Below, one piece after another: positions 36,701-48,000 of a stretch of 64,000 bases of DNA. Within the stretch, counting starts at the first letter, position 1; each line of letters begins with the position of its first letter. The DNA comes from Scenedesmus sp. ARA3. Taxonomy: Eukaryota > Chlorophyta > Chlorophyceae > Sphaeropleales > Scenedesmaceae. The DNA is taken from assembly GCA_004335835.1 (NCBI GenBank), contig RWJK01001488.1, forward strand, positions 62,001 to 126,000. The letters run 5' to 3'. A program made the translations under genes and the position numbers. The notes beneath the pieces are model-generated. The model was not told the origin of the DNA. It made no database searches and was given only the letters and a program-made list of their open reading frames with translations.

Positions 36701-37203
36701 GACTGGCTCTGGCCCCACATGAGTCACTGCTGCAGCTGCTCGAGCAGCTGCCAGCATACTTCAGAGCAGCAGCAGCTGGCAAGCCCATGCAGCTGCCGCC
36801 GCTGCTGCTAGATGTGCTGTTTCATGGTGTGACTTGCCTGCTGCCTGGCAGAGCTACAGCTGAGAGTAACCCACACAGGCTTGATGAGACGCAGGCGGTG
36901 CACAGGAATAGCAGAGGATATGAGCAGCAGCAGCAACACAAGATCAGGGCGCAGAGCAGAAGCAGGCAGCCAGCAGATCCCGAAGCTCCTTCAACTGCTG
37001 CGTCATTGGACATCAGATGCAGCGGCCCGGGTTCGGCATCAGCGCCGCAGCATCAACAGCAGCAGAAGCGGGTCTTCCTGCCACTGCCTACCACTGTGTC
37101 AGGCTACCAGTGCGAGCCGCTCTCAGCAGCAGAGGCAGCAGCTGCTGCTGCAGCTGGCGGTGTGTGCATTAGTGCGTTAGCCGCCACTGGTCCATGGCAC
37201 GCA

Positions 37204-37263
<60 letters not shown>

Positions 37264-37313
37264 NNNNNNNNNNNNNNNNNNNNNNNNNNNNNNNNNNNNN
37301 NNNNNNNNNNNNN

Positions 37314-37372
<59 letters not shown>

Positions 37373-38312
37373 GCCTCCCATCTTTGAGGTCTTGCAATTG
37401 CACATGCCACAGCAACAGCAGCAACAGCACTGCATCGATACTGCTGGGGTGCACTGGCTGCCGGATGCTTGCCCTGCAGCTGTACTGCAGTCGCTGCATG
37501 CTGCTGCAGCAGCAGCGCTGCAGCGGCAGACACAGGCAGCAATCCAGTCAGCCGGGAAAATGCGGGTGAGCGTGCACGCTGTTCCTGCTGCGTGCCATGA
37601 AGTAAAAGGTGGAATAGAGGGGACTTGCGCGGCCATGCGCAACACGGTGCTATCCTGCTGAGAGTGCTCAGTGTCTTGTATACGGTTCAAACACAAAATG
37701 CCTAAATTTCAGCTCAGCCTTGGATGCAACACAATTTTGCACGACCAGTACTATGTTTGAGCTTGTCATTGTTGTTGTCGCTGCTGCTGCCAATGCTGTC
37801 TTCCCTGCAGCTTGAAGACTGGGCCGGCAGCTACTGCAGGCAGGCGCTGCTGCTGGCTGATGCAGTGGTGTGGACGCGCGCAGCGACTGCCGCGCTGCAA
37901 AAGCTCGAGCTTGGCAGCAGCCGTGCGCTGCGCTCGCTGGCTGACTCTACTGTGCTGCAGCTTGAAACTGTGACTGCTGCACTGCGGCGCAAGAGGGGGC
38001 CTGGAAGTTATGATGCTGTCAATGCTGCTCCAGGGCGCTACAGCAGCAGTGGCAACAGTCCCTGGCAGCACTGTTCAGAAGGTGCAGCAACATGTGCAGC
38101 AGCTGCTCCGCAGGTGCTGGTGCTGCATGACAGCGGCGCAGCAGATGAGGGGCAGCAGCAGCAGCAGCAGCAGCAGCGCAGCAGGCCTGCTACTCCTAAT
38201 GCAACAGATGAGCTGCCTGCGCTGCTGACAGCACACGGACACAAGGCAGGCAGCCACAACCTTCCGCACGCCCCACAGGCAGCGGTCAGCCCTGGCACAG
38301 ATACAGCTAAGT

Positions 38313-38347
<35 letters not shown>

Positions 38348-39976
38348 GTTGCGTTGACCTGGCAGCAGCTGCAAGGCTTGCAGCTGCTGGCTGCTGCTGG
38401 CACTTGCCACCGGGAGGTGGCTGCAGCGCTGGTGGAGGCTGGCGCGAAAGGCCCGGCTGACTTTGCATGGGGGCAGCAGCTGCGGCACTACTGGCAAGAA
38501 GAGGATGGCCAGCTGCAGGTGAGGAGTATGTGCTGTTTTGTCTCAGCTGATTTGTCAGTTAGCGAGCCGCGCTTGTTAATGCTGCTGCAAAAGGCGCGGC
38601 TGACTTTGCATGGGGGCGCGCAGCTGCGGCACTACTGGTAAGAAGAAAATGGCCAGCTGCAGGTGAGGAGTATGTGCTGTTCTGTCTCAGCTGGTTTGTC
38701 CGTTAGCAAGCAACGCTTGTGGAGGCTGGCGCAAAAGGACCGGCTGACTTCGCATGGGGGCAGCAGATGTGGCACTACTGGCAGGAAGAGGATGGTCAAC
38801 TGCAGGTGTGCAAAACTGCGCTGCAAATAATGTGTCTCATAGTGAGCAGCTGTGTCTTGTGCGGCGTGCTGACATGCGACAAGCTGGTGCATTCTGCAGT
38901 GCCGTTATGTAACCATATGTGTGCCGGTCTCCCTGATACATTGAACTCAACGAGGTTGGCAGCCTGTGGTACTGTGTCTGAGCACCTGGTGTCTAACTGC
39001 CTGCGTGTGCATGCTTGCAGGTGTGCTTTGGCCCATGCCAGCTGGCATATGGCTGGGAGTACAGCCCAGCAGCAGCAGCCAGCCTGATGCAGCCCCTGGC
39101 TGCTGGCCTGCTGGCGGGACCCAGCCTGACAGCAGCAGCTGCAGCAGCGCTAGTAGTACCACCAGTAGTTGGCCTGGATGTGACAAGCTGGGCTTGTAAT
39201 TCTAGCAGCAGCAGCAGTAGCAGCAGCAGCAGCGGGTGCGGCAAGCAGCAGGGTGCAGGGCAGCAGGTGCCCCTTGCTGTATGTGATGCAGCAGCAGCCA
39301 CAAATGTCTTGGCAGCAGTGCTTGGCAGGCCAGTGAGCCATTTGCACTGCTGCCCAAACACCAGCAGCAGTGAGCTGCAGCTGTGGCTGTCAAACATAAC
39401 AGCAGCAGCTGCAGCAGCGGCAGATGTCAACAGCAGCAGCCACAGGCGTGACGGGCCAATGATTTTGGCAAGTGTAATAGGGCTACAGCAGGTGGCACCA
39501 GCAGTGCTGATAGCATTTAGTCAAGCCATTGGCAAGATCCACTCCCAGCAGCAGCAGCAGCAGCACCTGCGCAGCAGCAGTGATGCAGCACTGCAGAATA
39601 TCAGGGCAAGTGACCTGAGGCTGCCAGACGGGTCCCGTCTCAACACAAGCAGCAGCAATGCTGCATTTGACTCTGCAGCAGCAGCACGGCCAGCCATCTT
39701 CTGTCAGCTGCCTGATGCTGCAGCTGACAACTCCGCTTCCTGCCACATCCCACCTTGCAGCAGCAGCAGCAGCAGCAGCAGCAGCGCATACAGAAGCTCC
39801 TCCAGCCGTGCAGATGTCATTGGGGCAGTTCAGCGCTGGGGCAGGTGTGTTGCTTTGCAGCCGCCAAGCTGTGTGCTGCTGCTGGAGTGTGGCTTGAGGC
39901 AACTGGGGCTGGTGGACTGCGCTGGAGCAGCAGCACTGCTGGCTGCTCTGCTGCAGCAGGCTGCTGAGATGCAGCC

Positions 39977-40008
<32 letters not shown>

Positions 40009-40779
40009 TGTTGTGTGAGACTGGAGTTGTGAGCTGGGCTGGAGTGCAGCTGCTGCTGCAGCGGCTGGCTGGCCTGCAGCAGCAAGGACATGCAACACTG
40101 CAGCCGGGCTGCAGTGCATGGTATGCTTTGGGAGAGGCACTGGCTGCATGTGTGCTGCCTCTCTTGAGCCAGCAGCAGCAGCAGCAAGGCCTGCTGCTGG
40201 CATCATTAGAAGCAGGGCTGGCAGCAGCACAGAAAGCAGGCCGCATAACAGTTGCAGCAGCAGCTGGCGGGGCGCAGTTCAGGCAGCCCAAGCAGCAACA
40301 GCAGGAGGGCAGGCAGCAGCAGCAACAAGAACAGCAGGGCGGTTGCAAGCAAGCTTTGGACAGCAGCAGAAGTAGCAGTCGCTGGCAGGATTGGAGTGCT
40401 GAACAGGTGGCAGATGCAGTGTATACAGTGTGCATTGACAGTAACCCTGCAGGAAGGCGAAGCACATCATCTGCTTCAAGGCATGCGCAGCAATCACAAA
40501 GCAGCGGCAGCAGCAGCAGCAGTGCCAGCAACAACAGTCCGTCGCAGTGCATGGCAGGCAAGCTCCTTGCTATGCATCCAGCAGCAGCAGTAACAGCAGC
40601 AGGTGCGCTGCATGCAGCGCTGCAGCTGCATGGCAGCTGTGTGCTGCTTGGTCCCAGTGGTGTCGGCAAAACCCTAGCCTGGAAAACCCTGGCAGCAGCA
40701 TACCGACAGCTGGCTGGGCCTGATGAGGCAGCAGCAGCAGCTCCTGTGTGGGTGCACTGCTGTGCAGATGTGCTTGCAG

Positions 40780-40870
<91 letters not shown>

Positions 40871-43800
40871 GAATGCGGCAGTCAGTGCAGTTGAGGCTTT
40901 GCACGAGCTGCTGAGGAGCTACCATGCGTCTGCATTGAAGCTGCAGCAGGCTGCAATGCAGCAGCAGCAGCAGCAGCGGTCGAGCAGAGATCAGGCGGCA
41001 GACGGCACAGCAGCAGCAGCAGCAGCAGCAGCAGCGGTGCAAAGCATCCTGGTCTTGGATGTGGGTGTGCTGCAAGGGCCGCTGCTGCAGCTGCTGACTC
41101 AGCAACTACAGCAGCAGTCCGGCCGCGCTGTATCACCAGGCAGCCCAGGGCTTTTACAGCTACTTTTCCCTGCCCTCCCTGGCTGTGTTGGGGTGGTGAT
41201 AGAGTGCTGCAGTGTGGCAGATGCTGGCAACAGAGCCAGCAGCAGCTGTCACAATGTGCTGCATCTGCTGCCCACAGTGGCAGTGAGGCCTCCAGGCTTG
41301 CTGGATGCAAAGCAGCAGCTGCTGTTGCGCCTTCAGGCCGCATTCTCGCCGCTGCCGGTGCTGCCGCAGTCGCTGCACCTGCCTTGCTGCAGTGCTGCAG
41401 GCAGCAGGCACGCGGCCAGCTGCAGCATGAACGGCAGCAGCAGCGGCAGTACTGCAGGCAGAGCTGCACAACCACTGGCAGATGCAGCTGGTAGAACTGC
41501 TCCACCTGCATTGAGCACCCCACGCAGCAGGCACAGCTGCCCGCTGCTTGTTTCTGTGTCAGTGTCAGCCAGCATGCTTGAAGGCTTGGCTGCTGCGCTG
41601 CATGACTTGGTTGGGGCAGGCCTGGCAGCATTAATCAACACCTCTACTGAAGGTCTTGAGGGTCAGGATGAAGCCAGCTGGGCTGTGGAGCAGCAGCACT
41701 ACATTACATGCAGCAATGCCATAGCAATGGCAGCAGCCATGTGGCGCCAGTCCTCCCCGTGTCCTGCTGCTGTGTGTTGCAGCTTGCAGGAAACCAGACC
41801 TACTGAATCAGAGGCTTCCAACAGCAGCAGTATGGAAACAAACAGCAGTTGCCAGGCTGCGGCCAGCCCTGCAGAGCGCTTTGCAGCGCGGCTGCTAGTG
41901 TTCTGTGCCAGCTGGGTGATAGCTGGCCGCTGCGGGCAGCAAGGCATGCTGTCGCTGCAGCAGACGCTGCCTGCGGTTCTGCAGGGGGCCGGGTTTAGCT
42001 GGGCAGTGCCGCCAGCAGCATTTGGAGGGCTGTTTGGTGCAAGGCTAGATTTCGAAAGTGACCATTGGGTGAGCTGGATGCAGGATGCATTGCTGCTGGC
42101 TGGCTGTAGCCCCACAACAGCAGCAGCAGCAGCAGGAAGAGAAGCAGGGGCTGGGGAGGAGGTGCCACCCATGCAAGGCTATCATGTATGTAGCTGCATA
42201 GCTGCTGCAGCTGCTGGCGATCAACTCAGTCATGGAGCAGCAACCTGGGGCAGCCGCAGCAGCAGTGTTATAACACGTGTTAGATCCGGCAACTCACAGT
42301 GCTGCGGCAGCTGGAGGCAGGGCCGGCTGTTTGTCCCTAGCCCCAGGGCATGTGCGCTGCAGTACCTGCTGCACTGGTGGGCAGCAGCTGGTTTGAGTAC
42401 TGTGTTGCTCGCCCCGCCAGCCTGTGGAGTGAAAGTGGCAGTTGAGCAGCTACTTACACACACAGCAAGCAGCAGTGTAGCATCCTGTGGGCTGAGTGCT
42501 GCTGCTGCTGCTGACTCAGCAGTAGTAGTGGTTGGTGATGATTGCAGCAACAGCAGCAGTGCATGGAGTAGTGATGGGGAGCTGCTGCTGAGGCAGGCAG
42601 GGGGTGAGGTACTGGTGCTGCCAGTTGCAGCAGGCAGTACAGCAGAGCACCTGGGGCAGCAGCTGCAGCAAGCTCACCTGCAGCAAGCTGACGCTACTAG
42701 GCAGCAGCAAAATAACAGCCACATCGGTACAGCAAGCGCTGCTGCTGCTGCCGCTGCTGGCTCTGGCAGTGGCAGCAGCAGCCGAGCTTGGCAGCGGGTC
42801 AGCAGCAGCAGCAGCAGCTCTGTAGCAGGTGGCTGCACCTGGCGCAGCAGCAGGAGTATGGCTGTGCAAGGCTATGGTAAGAAGGCTGGCCCAGCAGCAG
42901 CAGCAGCAGCGGCAGCAGCGGCAGCGGAGAAAGTCAGCAGGCACAGTGTTGCCAGTGTATCGGCTGACACAGCACCCCTCCTGCAGCAGGTGCTGCTGTA
43001 TGCAGGAGACCTTTCTGTTCCGGCAGCCGACGGCCCCAACGGCTCTTGCAGCAGCAGCAGCAGCAGCATTGAATGGATGAGACAGCTGGCCGAGACAGGA
43101 CACTGCATTGTGATACAGCAGAGCAGTGCAGCAGCAGCAGCAGCCTTGTGTTCAGCGCTGCCGGTGCAGCGGTCAGCGGTGTTGGCGATTGCAACAGCTG
43201 CCAGCAGCACTCTTGTCCAGCAGCTGCAAGTAGGGCAAGCGCCATGTAACAGGTATACCGGGCACGTGCTGCAGTTCCAGGTTGATTGCCTCGCTGCTCT
43301 GCCTGACAGTTGCAGCAATAGCTCTGCAGCTGCTGGCTTGTCAAACAGCACGTTTGGACTCACACCGCAGCAGCAGCAGCAGCAGCAGCTGTTGGGATGG
43401 AGCCATGCGCAGCAGCCAGCTGCACCCTTCTATCTCGTGAGCAGCCAGCAGATTCTAGCTGTGCTGTTCGACAGCTATGGACCACAGCTACCTGCAGCGA
43501 TTGATGTTCCCAAAGCGCAGATGCTGCAGAGTCTGCAGGCGGTGTGGGCAGGGCTAGCAGCAGCAGTGCAGCGCCTGCAGCAGCAGGGGCACCTGCCAGG
43601 TAGCTGCTGCTTTGATTTGCGTCACTTCCGGCGCAGCTTGCAGTCTTTGCTAGGTATTCTGTCAGAGCACATTGCACAGCAAGACAGCAACAAGCACCTG
43701 CTGAACCAGGCAGCAGCAGCAGCAGCAGCGGATGCAGCTGCTCAAGCCGCCACACCCACAACAGATCAAGCATCACCACCAGCAGCAGCAGCATACAGCC

Positions 43801-45026
43801 TCGCCCCGCAAACCCCGCTCAGTGCAAAGAGCCCCTTTGGGCCTGCATTAGCAGCACAAAAGTCTTCCGGCAGCATCTGGGCCATTCCAGCTGGCACCCC
43901 AAAGACACCCAAGACCCCAGGCATATCTGCAGCAACAGCACCCACCACCACACCTGGCACGCCTACGTGCGCTGGCCTCTCTGCTTCGCCAAGTGCCTGG
44001 CAGCTGTCGCAGACAGTACCGTGCACACCTGGAGCTGCAGGATTGAATCCAGCAGCAGCAGCAGCAGCAGTGGGTGCTGGCAGGGGCATTGGCGGGAGGA
44101 AAGTTCCACTCAAGGCGTTGTGCTGCGCAGTGCTGGAGGTGCTGTGCAGGTGGGTGATATGAATAGAAGAAGTGTGCAGTGGGTGTACAGGAGTGTGCTC
44201 ATCTTGTGCTGTTGTTTGTGGTTGGTCGGTGCAAGAGATAGCTGGTACTGTGCTCAGCAATGCTGAACTGCTGTGGCGAGAGGAAGGTGCCGCTGAAGGC
44301 CGTGTGCTGCGCAGTGCTGGAGGTGCTGTGCAGGTGGGTGCGGGGTTGTGAAGGGCGCGTGCTGTGCGCTTTATGTGCTGTTGTATAGCTTTGGTCAGTG
44401 CAAGGGACAGCTGTGACTGTGCTCTGCATTGCTGGAGGGGCATTGGCGGGAAGGTGTTGCTGAAGGCCTTGTGCTGTGCAGTGCTGGAGGTGCTGTGCAG
44501 GTGGGTGCGGGGTTGTAAAGGGCGCGTGCTGTGCGCTGTATATGCTGTTGTATATATTTGGTCGGAGCAAGGGACAGCTGTGACTGTGCTCTGCATTGCT
44601 AGAGGGGCATTGGCGGGAGGAAGGTGCCATTGAAAGCCGTGTGCTGCGCAGTGCTGGAGGTGCTGTGCAGGTGGGTGTGGGGGTGATTTGAGTTGGTTTT
44701 GTGTGCCCTGTTGTGTGCATCTACTGCTCTTGCTTTACTGTTGTGAGGTGCCGTTGCTGCGCAAGAAGCGGCTGTTGCTGTGCGCAGCAGTGCTGGAGGT
44801 TCTTGTTGTTCTGTGCAGATGCGCTGATGCTTCGCAACCTTGCTTTTCTGGACTGCAGCCAACTGTGTGTGCCTGTGTGTGCCTGTGTGTGCCTGCTTGT
44901 ACAGGGGCGTTTGTGATGGAGCGGCTGCATCAGCAGCTGATGAGAGAGCTCTGCAACGCGCAGTGCTGCTGCTAGTGGTGCAGCACCTTGCTCTGCTGGA
45001 CCAGCAGCAGCACTCAGCACCAACTC

Positions 45027-45068
<42 letters not shown>

Positions 45069-48000
45069 CCAGTGCTGCTGCCCCAGGTGGTTTCAGCAGC
45101 AGCAGCATTGGCAGCAGCCTGGCAACAGCAGCAGTGCAGAAGGTGCAGCTGAAGATTGATGCACGCAGCAACAGTGAAGCCAGCTGGCTGCAGGAGGTGC
45201 TAGCTGACCTAGGTGCATGCACAACAAGCAGTGGCAGCAGCAGCACTACCAGCAACAGCAGAGCAGCTGGCACAGTAGATGCCTGGCAGCAGCTGCAGCA
45301 GCTACCAGATGCTGCTTTTGCAGACAAGCTGCGAAGCTCTCAGCTGCCACTAGTGCTGCCTGGGCGGCTGCTTGCTCAGCTCTCCTTAGTAGCCAGCTTG
45401 GGCAGGGATCCTGTGAGTGGCTTGGAGGGCCTGCATGTGGCAGCAGCACAAGCAGAGCTGCTGCAGCTGCTGCAGCAGCAGGCAGCAGCTGCCGCCTCAG
45501 CACCTAAGGATCCAGTCGCAGCAGCAGCAGGAGGGGGAGGAGGAGGTAGAGGAGTTACAGGAGGCATGTCGCCGGTTGATCTGAGCTGTGCGCTGCGGCT
45601 GCTGCCCTGTTCGAGCTTTGTTGCTGCTGCTCACAAGCTCATGTGGTGGCTGCAGAGCTGCACAGAGCAGCAGCAAATGCATTGCATAATGAATTTGCAG
45701 CATGGGCCCCCGAATGCAGCAGCAGCACCAGCTGCTGCAGCAGCAGCTTTTGTAGCAGTGCTGTCTGGCAGCTGGCAGCCGGGCCTGCAGGCCCTGGCCG
45801 CAACAGCAGCAGCGGCACTGGGCGCAAACGTGGTTCGCCTGCAGCTGCTGCAGCCGGGGCGGGCGGAGCAGGAGCTGGCTGCAATCGTTCAAGCAGCAAG
45901 TGCAGCGGCAGCGGTGCGTCAAGCCTCACATGATGATGGTGAGCAGCCAGCTGAGCTTGCATGTGACAGCACGACGGAGCAGCGGGCTGCCCAGCTTCCA
46001 GAGCAGCAAGGGCCAGAAGAGGCCAATGCAGCTTCCACAGCGGCTGCTTCAGCAGCAGCAGGGCCTGCGCTTGTGGTGGCTGTGCTTGACCTGCAGCAGC
46101 ATGGAGAGGCAGGCCTGCTGGCATCCCAGCTGCAGGAGCTGCTGCTGCTGCTGAGGCGCTGGAGCAGCCAGCCTCCTTGCAATGTGGTGCCAAGTATTTC
46201 ACTACAGCAGCAGGATGTAGGCATGTCTGCTGCCGCATACGCAGCCCCCTATGTGTGCTTTGTAGTCCTATGCTCTCCACACACTGCGCAGCAGCTGCTG
46301 CAAGACATGCCGGAGCTTCAAAGCCACTGCTACCAGCTGGCGCTGCCAGCAGTGCAGGCAGCTGAGCAGCTGGCTGCTGACTGCAAGGCTCAGCTGATGA
46401 GTGGCTGCGGCTGGGCCCTGCTGGAGCATGTGAGGGATGCACACTGCCTCACACGGCAGCAGCAGCAGCAGCAGCAGCAGCAGTTGATATGTAACAGCAG
46501 CAGCAGCAGCAAGGATGCAGAGGATGGAGGAGCAGCACAACCAGGAACTGCTGGGCAGCAGGTTGGTTCGCATGCAGGAGCAGCAGCAGCACAAGCAGGC
46601 ATTGCTGCTGCTGCTGCTGCTGCTGCTCCTGCTGAGCCTGCTGCAAGGCATCTGGCAGAGAGGCTTGCTGCTGCCTTGGCTGACATACACCAGGCAGTAG
46701 TTGAAGCATATGAGCAGCACTATGCTACTCTGCAACCCACCACCAGCAGCAGCAGCAGCAGCAGCAGCAGAATTGAGGCTGGCTCAGGTGTTTTCACCAA
46801 TGCCTGTAGTGCCCTGCAAGCTGCAGCTCTGGCAGCAAGTCAGGCAGCGTCCCTTGCCAAGCCATTCGATGTGCTGCAGCTGCTGCCTGGCCTGTTGTCA
46901 GAAGGCCGAGGCCGCTTGGAAGCTCGCAAAGCCAGCCTTGCTACATGCATTGCGAAGACAGCGAAGGTGCAGCAGCAGGTGCAGGAGCTGCTGCAGAGGC
47001 GGCAGCAGCAGCAGCTAGGCACAGCAGCAGCAACGGCAGCAGCAGGGTCCAGGGTGGATGCTGGTGCTGCAGCAGAGGTACATGTACTGTCCAGCTTGTC
47101 TGACCGCCTACAGCTGCTGATGAGCAAGTGGGGCAATGAGCTGAAGCAGCAGGTGAGCTGCAACTGCAGGTTTTTCTGCAAACAAGCATGTCTTTCATCT
47201 TTGCAGCATTGAAGAGTTGCGCAGCTACAATTGCTGTTGCGGTAATGACAACGTTGGCATCAGCACGTTTGCCACCTTACGCTTGCTGTGTTGGACAGCA
47301 CATCTCTGTAGTCCACAACACTTGCCAGTGCCCTGACTCCCGCCCCTGGTTCGTAAGCATGCCCCTTTGCCTTTTTGTCCAATGGGTGCAGGTGCTGCCA
47401 GCCCTTGTTCAGGTGCTGCCCACTTCTGGCTTGTAAAACACCTCTTACTGTCCGCTGCCTGTCTCAGATGTGTACAAGAACGCATGCCCCTTGCCCCTGA
47501 TCCAATGCATGCAGGTGCTGCCGGTCCTTGTTCAGGTGCTACCTTCTGCTCTTTTAGCTGCCATTGAGCTGGTCTATTTGGGGCCCCTGCCAGCCTCCAC
47601 ACAGCAGCAGCTGCTGGCGCACTGCAGCCAGCTGCTGACAGCAGCAACAAGTGTCTACAAGGGAGGCATGTCTTCATCAACAGGAGGTGCTGCTGCAGCT
47701 GCCACCACGCCAAATGTAAGTGTCAGCACCAGCAGCAGCAGCAGCACCAGCAGGCACCTGCCGGATTTGATGCGGCACGGCAAGGGCCTATTGCCGCCTT
47801 CAGTGCTGATGCAGCAGCTGCAGCTGCTGCAGCCTGGTAGGCCACTTTGGCAGCAGCTGCAGTTTGCTGCAGCAGCTGCTGCAGTGGCGGCTTGCAGTGG
47901 GCAGCCTCTAGTGGTGCTGGATCCTTGGAAGCTGCTGCCACAGCTGCTGCTTGGGGATGAGTCAGACTGGCTAGCAGGTGCTGGTGCTGCTGGTGGTGAA

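Noticed and set aside
44840..44907. Possible separate gene starting near 44840
   Set aside because: The exon beginning at about 44908 continues the dynein-like frame from CAG|gt in phase, and the sequence before it is repetitive intron.
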